From NCBI RefSeq assembly GCF_014395975.1, contig NZ_CP060714.1:3782001-3846000 (forward strand): DNA of 64,000 nt, read 5' to 3'. Position numbers and translations under genes: made by a program. The notes beneath the pieces were generated by a model that saw nothing but the letters and a program-made list of their open reading frames with translations, was not told the origin of the DNA and made no database searches. This document shows, in pieces, positions 35,470 through 43,855 of the stretch (position 1 is the first letter of the stretch; each line of letters starts with the position of its first letter). This DNA comes from Diaphorobacter ruginosibacter. GTDB taxonomy: Bacteria; Pseudomonadota; Gammaproteobacteria; Burkholderiales; Burkholderiaceae_C.

Positions 35470-36128
35470 CGCGCCTCCTTGTCGGAACAGCGGAAATAGA
35501 AGTGATAGCGGTTCATGGGGAACACGCCGCTGTCCACGCGGGCGAAGCGCTGGCGCATGTGCGCCACCAGGGCGCTGCGGCGGGTCTGCCACTCGGAGGC
35601 GATCTCCCAGTAGTGCCCGTCGGTCAGCCTGCGGCGACAGGGAATGCGGATGCCCAGTGATACGTTCACGAAGCGGTTGTGGATGCCCAGGCGCCCCATG
35701 AAGCCGGCCCACGGGAAGTGTCCTGGCAGCGAGATGAACGCCTCGGGTGCAAGGCTGCGGATGACGTCGAGGTTGCGGCCGAATTCGTCGAAGGGCATGT
35801 GCTCCAGCACCTCGCAGCACGACACCACATCGAAGCGCTCGCCCGCCAGGTGCTTCGGCAACTCGTGCAGCGGCGCACAGACGTCGGGGCGCAGTGCGGG
35901 GTTGATGTCGGCCGTCACCACCTCCACACCAGCCTGCCGCAGGAAGGTGGAGACAAAGCCGTTGCCGATGCCGATCTCCAGCACCCTCTGCGGCCGGAAG
36001 CCGTGCAGTTGCCTGATCTGGTACGACATCGAGAACAGATGCTCCGGCGAGAAGTTGCTTTCATCGGTGTAGTAGGAGCGCGCAAGCCCTGCTTCGCGCT
36101 GCGAGCCTACTTTGCCTTGTCTGGTCAT
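35466..36128 (-). CDS. SAM-dependent methyltransferase
   Basis: This 220-residue class I methyltransferase has motif I RVLEIGIGNGFVSTFL near residues 48-63, VEVVTADINPALRPDV, and the post-motif FDVVSCCEVLEHMPFDEF with the acidic residue of motif III. It differs clearly from the cluster's other methyltransferase, so the two are not duplicates. Its end overlaps the glycosyltransferase start (GTGA). A 62-nt gap separates it from the flippase-like gene upstream. The open frame extending to 36920 only shadows that gene. Confidence 0.85.
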   Translation of the reverse strand: MTRQGKVGSQREAGLARSYYTDESNFSPEHLFSMSYQIRQLHGFRPQRVLEIGIGNGFVSTFLRQAGVEVVTADINPALRPDVCAPLHELPKHLAGERFDVVSCCEVLEHMPFDEFGRNLDVIRSLAPEAFISLPGHFPWAGFMGRLGIHNRFVNVSLGIRIPCRRRLTDGHYWEIASEWQTRRSALVAHMRQRFARVDSGVFPMNRYHFYFRCSDKEAR

Positions 36129-36190
36129 AAATCGGATGATGTTGATCGAGTCGCCGCGCCATGCTGGAATGAAGTGGGCGGCGCAAAGCC

Positions 36191-37453
36191 TCAAGTATCG
36201 TGCCGAACGGCCCGCAGCGTCACGCAAACGTAACCCAAATAAACAAACGATGCGCTGACGGCATAGGCGGTTGCAACTCCGCCCAGCCCCGCGGCTGGAA
36301 ATCCGGCCAGCACGGACAGCAGCGCGCAGGCAAACAGCAGGCATTGGCCCGCGATGCTCCAGCCCAGCCACCCCCGCCATGGCAGAACAAAGGCCAGCGG
36401 ACTGGCGACGAAACGGATGGCGCCGAGCGGCAGCAGGAGCAGCACCACGGTCACGAGCTCCCGGCCCTGCGCCGGAAAAATGTGCTGCAGGAACAGAACC
36501 ACGCCCAGGGCCGTGATCGCATGCGTGACGATCGACAGGCCCGTCATGCGCCGCAGCGCCAGCCTCATCGCCGGCAGCAGCGCAGGCGTTCGCCCGATGG
36601 CCACGGCACGCGCGCGCAGGCGGTCGGCCATCGCCAGCCCGAACACGCTCGTGGGCAGCATGGCCACGCGCAGCGCAAGCGCGGCCGTACCCGCCGCAAC
36701 GTCGCCACCGAGCAGGCCGATCAGCAGCACCTGACCGTGATTGGCGCTTGCGTTGAGCATGAAACCCGGAAGCTCGGCGCGCACGAACGGCCAATGCCGC
36801 GCCGCAACCAGCCGGGCGGGCGGGCAGCGCGGGGACGCACCGGCATGGCGGGAACAGAACCACCAGAACCGCGCGCGCGCGGGAATCCAGCACAGCCATG
36901 CGGCCAACGGAATGGACCACTCGATGAGTTCATCCCGCCCCAGGCCCCATGCGGCCAGGAGAATCGCCACCATCACGATGGCCGGCGCACCGCGCAGTGC
37001 GGCGGCCCGTATGGTTGCGCCCGCGCGGGCCTCGCGCGATGCGAGGATCAGCATGCCTGCCTGGGGCAGCACGGCACAGCCGCTCGCCCACAGCCATGCG
37101 GGCACCGCGTGCAGTGGCTGCACCAGCGCCAGCAGCACAAGCAGCACGGCGGAGCACGCCAGCGCACCGCGCTCCGCCAAACCGAACAGCGCGTGCGCCC
37201 GGCGCGGTCGGCGCTCGAGCTGCCCCGCATACTCGAGGCGGAAGGTGATGGCGGCGGCCAGCATGGTGACGAACGCGAGGCCCTGCCCAAAGGCACCAAA
37301 GCGCTCGGCCCCACCCCACCGGGACACCCCCCATGCGCAGGCGAAGAACGCGCCATGCTGAGCCAGGGTCCACAGTGCGGCACTGCCGAGCCCCGGCAGC
37401 CAGCCACGCGCCGGCGCGGCTGCGTTCAACGAATGAGTCCTGCGCCCGGGCAT
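36191..37453 (-). CDS. Lipopolysaccharide/oligosaccharide flippase-like membrane protein
   Basis: This 420-residue protein has about 12 hydrophobic segments and basic loops, is unusually GC-rich, and resembles the Wzx/MOP polysaccharide-flippase superfamily in size, topology and context. Such proteins move undecaprenyl-linked oligosaccharides across the inner membrane. Sequence motifs in Wzx are weak, so the assignment rests on topology plus its position between ugd (24 nt) and the glycan-modifying genes. Confidence 0.72.
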   Translation of the reverse strand: MPGRRTHSLNAAAPARGWLPGLGSAALWTLAQHGAFFACAWGVSRWGGAERFGAFGQGLAFVTMLAAAITFRLEYAGQLERRPRRAHALFGLAERGALACSAVLLVLLALVQPLHAVPAWLWASGCAVLPQAGMLILASREARAGATIRAAALRGAPAIVMVAILLAAWGLGRDELIEWSIPLAAWLCWIPARARFWWFCSRHAGASPRCPPARLVAARHWPFVRAELPGFMLNASANHGQVLLIGLLGGDVAAGTAALALRVAMLPTSVFGLAMADRLRARAVAIGRTPALLPAMRLALRRMTGLSIVTHAITALGVVLFLQHIFPAQGRELVTVVLLLLPLGAIRFVASPLAFVLPWRGWLGWSIAGQCLLFACALLSVLAGFPAAGLGGVATAYAVSASFVYLGYVCVTLRAVRHDT

Positions 37454-37477
37454 GCCGTGTCGTCCGTCGCCTGCCGC

Positions 37478-38854
37478 TCAGGCCGCGCGGCGGCCCACGC
37501 CCTGATAGTGGAAACCGAGCCGCTTCATGTCCGCGGGATCGAACAGATTGCGTCCGTCGAAGATCACCGGCTTCTTCAGTGACTTGCGCAGCGCCGCGAA
37601 GTCCGGGCTGCGATAGACCTTCCACTCGGTGGCGATCACCAGGGCGTCCGCGCCGCGCACGGCCTGCATGGGATCGGACACGAAACGGATCCGCTGGCCC
37701 AGCCGGGCAACGCTCTCGCCCGGCATCAGTTGCTCGATCGACTGCACCTGCGGGTCGTGGGCCCGGATGCTGGCTCCCAGTGCGATCAGCCGACGCACGA
37801 TGTAGCGGCTGGGTGCTTCGCGCACGTCATCGGTCGCGGGCTTGAACGTGAGTCCCCAGAGCGCGATCTCGCGGCCTTCGAGCGATCCGCCGAAATGCTC
37901 CGCAATGCGCTCCACGAAACGCTGCTTCTGCGATGCGTTCACAGAGCGCACCGCCTCGACCACGCGCAGGCGTTCGCCGCTCTCGCGCGCCGTGTGGCAG
38001 ATGGCCGCGACGTCCTTGGGGAAGCACGAGCCGCCGTAGCCGAGCCCCGCATAGATGAAGTCATAGCCGATGCGGCGATCCGAGCCGATGCCCTGGCGCA
38101 CCTTCTCGATGTCCGCGCCCAGCGCATCGGCCAGATTGGCCATGTCGTTCATGAAGCTGATCTTGGTGGCCAGCAGCGCATTGGCCGCGTACTTGGTGAG
38201 TTCGGCGCTCTTCACGTCCATGACGATCAGGCGCTCGCGGTTGCGGTTGAAAGGCGCATAGGCCTGGCGCATCAGGGCCTCGGCCTTGCGACCGGACGGG
38301 TCATCGGAGACGCCGATGACCACGCGGTCCGGACGCATGAAGTCCTCCACGGCCGCGCCCTCCTTCAGGAACTCGGGGTTGGAGACCACGGCGAAATCGG
38401 GCAGCCTGCGTGCGGCGCCGGACTTGCTCCCACGTTGCCTGAGGGCGTTCAGCACGGTTTCCCGCACCCTGTCGGCCGTCCCCACGGGCACCGTCGATTT
38501 ATCGACGATCACCAGAAAGCGCGACAGGTGCTCGCCGATTTCACCGGCCACCGCGAGCACCTGGCTGATGTCGGCGCTCGAATCACCGGCAGGCGGCGTG
38601 CCGACCGCGATGAACAGGATGTCGGCGTGGCGCACGCCGGCCTTCATGTCGGTGGTGAAGGTGATGCGCCCCGCCGCGAGGTTCTTGGTGATCAGTTCCC
38701 CAAGCCCCGGCTCGAAGATCGGCACCTCCGCCTTCCTGAGGCGCTCCACGCGTCCGGCATCGCGATCCACGCAGACGACGTGGTTGCCCAATTCGGCAAA
38801 ACAGGCCGCGGACACCAGCCCCACATAGCCCGCGCCAACAATGGTGATTTTCAT
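37478..38854 (-). CDS. ugd: UDP-glucose 6-dehydrogenase
   Basis: This 458-residue NAD-dependent enzyme oxidises UDP-glucose to UDP-glucuronate. The Rossmann start MKITIVGAGYVGLVSAACFAE, VDKSTVPVGTADRV near 118-130, and the catalytic Cys277 in GLGYGGSCFPKDV are all intact, as are the NAD-binding C-terminal domain and LTFKPATDDVREAPS. It is the first gene of the minus-strand glycan cluster and is divergent from lysS across 185 nt, so the cluster promoter probably lies in that spacer. UDP-glucuronate implies an acidic glycan. Confidence 0.97.
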   Translation of the reverse strand: MKITIVGAGYVGLVSAACFAELGNHVVCVDRDAGRVERLRKAEVPIFEPGLGELITKNLAAGRITFTTDMKAGVRHADILFIAVGTPPAGDSSADISQVLAVAGEIGEHLSRFLVIVDKSTVPVGTADRVRETVLNALRQRGSKSGAARRLPDFAVVSNPEFLKEGAAVEDFMRPDRVVIGVSDDPSGRKAEALMRQAYAPFNRNRERLIVMDVKSAELTKYAANALLATKISFMNDMANLADALGADIEKVRQGIGSDRRIGYDFIYAGLGYGGSCFPKDVAAICHTARESGERLRVVEAVRSVNASQKQRFVERIAEHFGGSLEGREIALWGLTFKPATDDVREAPSRYIVRRLIALGASIRAHDPQVQSIEQLMPGESVARLGQRIRFVSDPMQAVRGADALVIATEWKVYRSPDFAALRKSLKKPVIFDGRNLFDPADMKRLGFHYQGVGRRAA

Positions 38855-39039
38855 AGACTACTGACCGCAACAATGGAGGGGCGAAAGCCCTTGCCAGCCT
38901 GTTTTGCGTACAAGGATTAAAATTGAGGGTTTTCCAGCGAACGGCCCCAGGCAACGGAGCCCCGGCCGACGCATATCGCCGCATATCGCCGCCTGTAACC
39001 GCCGCTATTGTCACCCCTTTGGGCAACAACACACTCCAT

Positions 39040-40578
39040 ATGTCATCCGAACAGCCAACGACCCCTCCAGCAGTCCCCGTTGACGAGAACAAGCTCGTCG
39101 CAGAGCGCCGCGAAAAACTCAAGGCGCTGCGCGAAGCGCAGGCTGCGGGCAAAGGCGTGGCGTTCCCCAATGATTTCAAGCCGGCCAACCACGCAGCCGA
39201 CCTGGCCGTCGCGCACGGCGAGGCCGATGCCGAGGCGCTCGAGGCGCAGAACGTGCCCGTCAGCATCGGCGGCCGCATGATGCTCAAGCGCGTGATGGGC
39301 AAGGCCAGCTTTGCCACGGTGCAGGACGCGACCGGCCGTATCCAGCTCTACGTGACGCGTGACGCGGTCGGCGAAGAGGCCTATGCCGACTTCAAGAAGT
39401 GGGACCTGGGCGACATCATCGGCGCCGAGGGCACGCTCATGAAGACCAAGGCGGGCGAACTGTCGGTCAAGGTCACGAAGATCCGCATGCTCACCAAGAG
39501 CCTGCGCCCCATGCCCGACAAGTTCCACGGCGTGGCCGACCAGGAGGTGAAGTACCGCCAGCGTTACGTCGACCTGATGACCGACGAGGATGCCCGCAAG
39601 CGCTTCATCGCGCGCAGCAAGGCCGTGGCCGGCATCCGCAGCTTCATGGTGAGCAACGGCTTCCTCGAGGTCGAGACGCCCATGCTGCACCCGATTCCCG
39701 GCGGCGCAAACGCCAAGCCCTTCGTCACGCACCACAATGCGCTCGACCAGGAGATGTACCTGCGCATCGCGCCCGAGCTCTACCTGAAGCGCCTGATCGT
39801 CGGCGGCTTCGAGCGCGTGTTCGAGATCAACCGCAACTTCCGCAACGAAGGCATCTCCGTTCGCCACAACCCCGAATTCACGATGATGGAGTTCTACGCG
39901 GCGTACTGGAACTACCGCGACATCATGGACTACACCGAAGCCATCGTGCGCGACGCAGCACAGAACGCGCGCGGCTCGCTGGTGTTCGAATATGGCGGCA
40001 AGGAAGTGGATCTCTCCAAGCCCTTCGAGCGCCTGACGATCCCCGAAGCCATCGTCAAGTTCACCGAGGCAGGCGAGAACGTCACGAACCGCGAGTGGCT
40101 GATCAACGCGCTCAAGAAGCTCGGCATGAACGAGGAGAAGGACAAGCTGTCTTCCCGCACGCTTGCAGGCCTGCAGGTGCTGTACTTCGAGGAAGTGGTG
40201 GAGGAAAAGCTCTGGCAGCCGACCTTCATCATGGAGCACCCGACCGAGATCTCGCCGCTGGCGCGCGCCAACGATGACCGTCCCGAAGTGACCGAGCGCT
40301 TCGAGCTCTACATCACCGGCCGCGAATTCGGCAACGGCTTCTCGGAGCTCAACGACGCCGAAGACCAGGCCGCGCGCTTCAATGCGCAGGTGGACGCCAA
40401 GGACAGCGGCGACGACGAGGCCATGTATTTCGACCACGACTTCGTGCGTGCCCTCGAATATGGCATGCCACCCACCGGTGGCTGCGGCATCGGTATCGAC
40501 CGCCTGATGATGCTGCTCACCGACAGCCCGAGCATTCGCGACATCATCCTGTTCCCGGCACTGCGTCGCGAGCAGTAA
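39040..40578 (+). CDS. lysS: Lysyl-tRNA synthetase (class II)
   Basis: This 512-residue enzyme charges tRNA-Lys. The anticodon-binding OB domain (about 65-160, VSIGGRMMLKRVMGKASFATVQD) precedes the class II core: motif 1 FLEVETPMLHPIPGGANAKPF, motif 2 FRNEGISVRHNPEFTMMEFY, and motif 3 GCGIGIDRLMMLLTDSPSIRD near the C-terminus. The Met at 39040 is chosen because the sequence from there matches LysS; an in-frame start at 38923 adds unlike residues. Confidence 0.98.
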   Translation: MSSEQPTTPPAVPVDENKLVAERREKLKALREAQAAGKGVAFPNDFKPANHAADLAVAHGEADAEALEAQNVPVSIGGRMMLKRVMGKASFATVQDATGRIQLYVTRDAVGEEAYADFKKWDLGDIIGAEGTLMKTKAGELSVKVTKIRMLTKSLRPMPDKFHGVADQEVKYRQRYVDLMTDEDARKRFIARSKAVAGIRSFMVSNGFLEVETPMLHPIPGGANAKPFVTHHNALDQEMYLRIAPELYLKRLIVGGFERVFEINRNFRNEGISVRHNPEFTMMEFYAAYWNYRDIMDYTEAIVRDAAQNARGSLVFEYGGKEVDLSKPFERLTIPEAIVKFTEAGENVTNREWLINALKKLGMNEEKDKLSSRTLAGLQVLYFEEVVEEKLWQPTFIMEHPTEISPLARANDDRPEVTERFELYITGREFGNGFSELNDAEDQAARFNAQVDAKDSGDDEAMYFDHDFVRALEYGMPPTGGCGIGIDRLMMLLTDSPSIRDIILFPALRREQ

Positions 40579-40634
40579 CAAACGGCAACGGACGGCGGTA
40601 CACTGGGCTCAGAAACTCCTGATTGTTCACAATC

Positions 40635-40662
40635 TTGATAGTTTTTTTAGATAAGCTATCAG
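40635..40662 (+). promoter_or_regulatory. Promoter of the GGDEF response-regulator gene
   Basis: TTGATA (five of six -35 bases, 40635-40640), a 16-bp spacer containing a T7 tract, and TATCAG (40657-40662) lie 29 nt before the start codon. The same stretch contains the inverted repeat TGATAG and CTATCA, a possible operator. Confidence 0.45.
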
Positions 40663-40690
40663 GGTGACATCGTGATTTTCATGAGCACCC

Positions 40691-41728
40691 ATGAGCCGAC
40701 CACTCAACGACCTCCCGCTGGAGACAGGACAGGACTCCTCTGACGAACACCCCTTCACGGTGCTGTTGGTCGAGGATCTTGCGTCCGTTCGCGCGGCGCT
40801 GGCCAATGAGCTGCGCCGCGCCGGCGTGGCCGAGGTGCTGGAAGCCTCCGACGCCGATCCGGCCCTGCGCCTCTTCAAGCTGCGGCGACCGGACATGGTG
40901 CTGCTGGACATCCGCCTTCCCGGTGCGCACGACGGCTACTGGGTTGCCCAGCGCATGCGCGAGCTCGAACCCGGCGGCTGGACCCCCATCATCTTCCTCT
41001 CGGGTCTCGACGGCGATCTCGATGTCTGGCGCGGCATCGAGGCCGGCGGCGACGACTATCTCGTCAAGCCCGTCAAACCCATCGTCCTCGCGGCCAAGCT
41101 GCGCGCCATGCGCCGCCTGCATGCCATGCGGCGCCGGCTGGTGATGTTGTCCGACGAACTGCATGTCGCCAACCAGCGCCTCAATGAAATGGTGGAGATG
41201 GACCCGCTCACGGGGCTGGTCAACCGGCGCGGCTTCGACCGCATCCTGCACACCGAGATCCTGGCCGCGCGGCGCGAGCATGCGCCGCTCACGCTGATGC
41301 TGTGCGACCTCGATCACTTCAAGCGCCTCAACGATGCCGCCGGCCACGTCGAGGGCGATGCCTGCCTGCGCGAGGTGGGCCGCGTGCTGCGCGAAGTCTG
41401 CGTGCGCCCGCGCGACGTGGCCTCGCGCTACGGCGGCGAGGAGTTCGCCCTCATCCTTCCCAACACCCCGCGTGCGGGAGCGATGACGTTTGCGCGTGCC
41501 CTTGGCGGCCTGCTGCGTGCCCGCGGAATCGAGCACCCTGATTCACCGATCGGCCCCGTGCTCACGCTCTCGGGCGGCATCACCACCTGCGTGCCCGACG
41601 ACACCACCAGTGCCGTCACCATGGTGATGCGCGCGGACGAGGCGCTGTATGCGGCCAAGGCCCAGGGCCGCAACCGCTTCTTCAGCTTCGAGATGCAGAT
41701 GGATACCATCGAGCAGCGCAAACGCTGA
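40691..41728 (+). CDS. Response regulator diguanylate cyclase (REC-GGDEF)
   Basis: This 345-residue cytoplasmic protein has a receiver domain (about 22-145: VLLVEDLASVR, phosphoacceptor Asp73 in MVLLDIRLPG, Lys in YLVKPVKP), a short helical linker, and a GGDEF domain (about 165-335, from DPLTGLVNRRGFD) with active GGEEF at 248-252. An RxxD inhibitory site, RPRD at 239-242, lies exactly five residues before GGEEF, so c-di-GMP product inhibition is expected. No cognate histidine kinase is adjacent. The PleD-like order suggests phosphorylation-driven dimerisation turns the enzyme on. The start at 40691 is preferred over an out-of-frame ATG at 40681. Confidence 0.92.
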   Translation: MSRPLNDLPLETGQDSSDEHPFTVLLVEDLASVRAALANELRRAGVAEVLEASDADPALRLFKLRRPDMVLLDIRLPGAHDGYWVAQRMRELEPGGWTPIIFLSGLDGDLDVWRGIEAGGDDYLVKPVKPIVLAAKLRAMRRLHAMRRRLVMLSDELHVANQRLNEMVEMDPLTGLVNRRGFDRILHTEILAARREHAPLTLMLCDLDHFKRLNDAAGHVEGDACLREVGRVLREVCVRPRDVASRYGGEEFALILPNTPRAGAMTFARALGGLLRARGIEHPDSPIGPVLTLSGGITTCVPDDTTSAVTMVMRADEALYAAKAQGRNRFFSFEMQMDTIEQRKR

Positions 41729-42058
41729 CGCAACACGCTCCAGCGCTTATAGTTGGACCTGACCGGGGTTGCCGCAGCGGCATCCGCGCGGTTGCCGCCG
41801 CTGCACTCCTTCGCAACCCTCCTGCGCTGTCTTCCAATGCCTCCACCGCGTCTCGCGCGCCGGCCGCTCCAGCGGTGTGGCGCGCCCTGCATGGCAATGG
41901 CCTACACGCAGTCTCGCCCGTTCGCCCTTTTTCGGTTCCTGTTCGTCACTTCTATTTTTGTTCCGCGGGCGTGGCGCATGGACATTCCATGCCCCGCACG
42001 CAAGCCCTGATCCTTGACCATTTCCTCCTGCCCCACCTGCCAACGCTCGCTCGACACC
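41729..42058. other. Spacer between the cyclase and MscS-like genes
   Basis: In these 330 GC-rich bases I find no supported gene. The only notable element is a perfect 7-bp inverted repeat, GCATGGA-CAT-TCCATGC, at 41976-41992, 66 nt before the MscS-like start, which could be a regulator site. Open frames on both strands here look like shadow frames. Confidence 0.4.
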
Positions 42059-42700
42059 ATGCTTCGCTGGAAATCCCACCTCCCCGTCTGGATTCAAGAT
42101 TGGCTGGACCTGCTCATTCCCGGGTTCCAGATCGTGCTGATCATCATCGTCGCCATGCTGCTGAACCGGATGTTCAAGCGGCTGCTGCGCCGCGCGGGCG
42201 ATCACTACCAGTTCCCGCATGAGCTGACCATGCCGGTGACCGTGGTGGTGCGCTGGCTCATCGTCCTGGGGGCCATGCTCATGGTACTGGAGCGGCTCGG
42301 CGTATCCGCCTCCGTGCTGTGGACCGCCTTCACGGGCTTCGCCACCGTGGGTGCCGTGGCCTTCTTCGCTGCCTGGAGCGTGCTCTCCAACCTGTTCTGC
42401 GCCTTCCTGATCTTCACCGTCGGTCCGTTCCGTGTGGGTGACCACATCGAGGTGCTCGACACGGCCGAAAAGCTGGGTGCCGTCGGCAAGGTTGTGGACA
42501 TCAACCTGCTCTACACGACGCTCGAAGATTCGACGGCCCCCACGCCGGGTACGCTGCTGCAGATTCCCAACGCGCTGATCTTCCAGCGCGTGGTGCGCCG
42601 CTGGCCCGAGGGCAAACCCCTGCCCGCCAGCAAGACGCACAGCCCGCCGGCAGTGACGGCCGAAACCCCTGCCGCCCCCAAGCCTGCCACGTTCCCCTGA
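42059..42700 (+). CDS. Small MscS-family mechanosensitive channel
   Basis: This 213-residue membrane protein has two N-terminal helices (about 15-90) and the MscS pore-helix region at about 95-140: GFATVGAVAFFAAWSVLSNL then FTVGPFRVGDHIEV, matching the conserved TM3 and first beta-domain motif. A truncated cytoplasmic beta domain ends LLQIPNALIFQRVV, and a Pro/Ala-rich tail follows. It is shorter than E. coli MscS (286 residues) and lacks most of the C-terminal alpha/beta domain. An in-frame TTG at 42014 is a less likely start. It is convergent with the phosphofructokinase gene. Confidence 0.85.
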   Translation: MLRWKSHLPVWIQDWLDLLIPGFQIVLIIIVAMLLNRMFKRLLRRAGDHYQFPHELTMPVTVVVRWLIVLGAMLMVLERLGVSASVLWTAFTGFATVGAVAFFAAWSVLSNLFCAFLIFTVGPFRVGDHIEVLDTAEKLGAVGKVVDINLLYTTLEDSTAPTPGTLLQIPNALIFQRVVRRWPEGKPLPASKTHSPPAVTAETPAAPKPATFP

Positions 42701-42726
42701 ATCCGACGCGCCCGCGGCCGTTGGCC

Positions 42727-43785
42727 TCACCGGTCGCCGAAGCAGATCCCGATGTCCCGCGCCGTGACGATCAGATCGTGGTCCAGGGGCACCGTGCGCT
42801 GGACATGGGCCACATCGGACATCGCCACGCTGCCGATCTCGCCATGCTGCAGTGTCACCATGCGGCCCGACGCGCCCTCGATCACCAGCTGCGCCGCGCG
42901 ATGCCCGAAACGGGTGGCCAGCACGCGGTCGAATGGCGTGGGATCGCCCCCGCGCTGCAGATGGCCCAGCACCGTGGCCCGTACCTCGCTGTCCAGGTGC
43001 GGCTGCAGGCGCTCGCGCAGCACATTCGCCACGCCGCCCAGGCGCATGGGTTCGGGGCTGTGCGCAATGCGTTCTCGCACCGTCAGGTCCGCGCCCCGCT
43101 CCTTCGCCCCCTCGCCGATGCAGATGATGGTGTAGCGCTGGCGTTGCTCGCGCTCCTTGCAGCGCTGCACCACAACGCTCAGGTCGAAATCGATCTCGGG
43201 CAGCAGGATGACATCCGCACCTGCCGCGATGCCCGATTCGAGCGCCAGCCAACCCGCATGCCTTCCCATCGTCTCGACGATCATCACGCGATGATGGCTG
43301 TAAGCCGTGCTTTCAATGCGTCGCAGGCCGTCGGTAGCCGTGGCCACGGCCGTGTCGAAGCCAAAACTGCGCTCGCAGTGGGCGATGTCGTTGTCGATGG
43401 TCTTGGGCACGCCGATGCAGGGCAAACCGATGCGCTGCTGCAGGCCATGCGCGAGCGACATCGTGCCGTCGCCGCCGATCACCACCAGTGTGTCCAGGCC
43501 CAGCGCACGCACATGGCCTGCCACCTGCTGCACCGTGTCCTCGTCCCGCAGCGGATTGCCGCTGTTGCTGGTTCCCAGGATCGTGCCGCCTCTATGCAGA
43601 ATGCCCGACACATCGCGCCAGCCGAGCGTACGCACGCGCGGCGTGCCGCCCATCAGCCCCTCGAATCCGTCCTCGATGCCGAGCACTTCGCAGCGCCCGT
43701 GCTGGATCAGCGACTTGGTCACCGCGCGGATCACCGCATTCAGGCCAGGGCAGTCGCCGCCGCCCGTCAAGACTCCCACACGCAT
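42727..43785 (-). CDS. pfkA: 6-phosphofructokinase, atypical phosphoryl-donor site
   Basis: This 352-residue PfkA-family enzyme begins MRVGVLTGGGDCPGLNAVIRA. Catalytic PKTIDNDI holds Asp131 and Asp133, equivalents of E. coli Asp127 and Asp129; ETMGRHAGWLAL and the fructose-6-phosphate loop are present. The donor-site pair is mixed: Gly107 in GGDGT (as in ATP enzymes) but Lys128 (as in pyrophosphate enzymes), so ATP or PPi use cannot be predicted. The start at 43785 has AGGAGA upstream; an in-frame ATG at 43809 has none. Many relatives lack PFK and use the Entner-Doudoroff route, which makes its presence notable. Confidence 0.92.
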   Translation of the reverse strand: MRVGVLTGGGDCPGLNAVIRAVTKSLIQHGRCEVLGIEDGFEGLMGGTPRVRTLGWRDVSGILHRGGTILGTSNSGNPLRDEDTVQQVAGHVRALGLDTLVVIGGDGTMSLAHGLQQRIGLPCIGVPKTIDNDIAHCERSFGFDTAVATATDGLRRIESTAYSHHRVMIVETMGRHAGWLALESGIAAGADVILLPEIDFDLSVVVQRCKEREQRQRYTIICIGEGAKERGADLTVRERIAHSPEPMRLGGVANVLRERLQPHLDSEVRATVLGHLQRGGDPTPFDRVLATRFGHRAAQLVIEGASGRMVTLQHGEIGSVAMSDVAHVQRTVPLDHDLIVTARDIGICFGDR

Positions 43786-43855
43786 TTGCTCAATCTCCTG
43801 TCCATGCACAGCCGGATGCCATGCATGGCGCCATCATCCCACGCGCGAATGCCCC

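Noticed and set aside
36200..37582. 460-codon plus-strand frame across the flippase-like gene
   Set aside because: Arg/Gln/His-rich low-complexity translation without hydrophobic segments; the minus-strand frame has regular membrane helices and sits in an operon.
41747..43252. 501-codon minus-strand frame overlapping the cyclase spacer, MscS-like and PFK genes
   Set aside because: It crosses two confident genes on either strand and shows shadow composition throughout.
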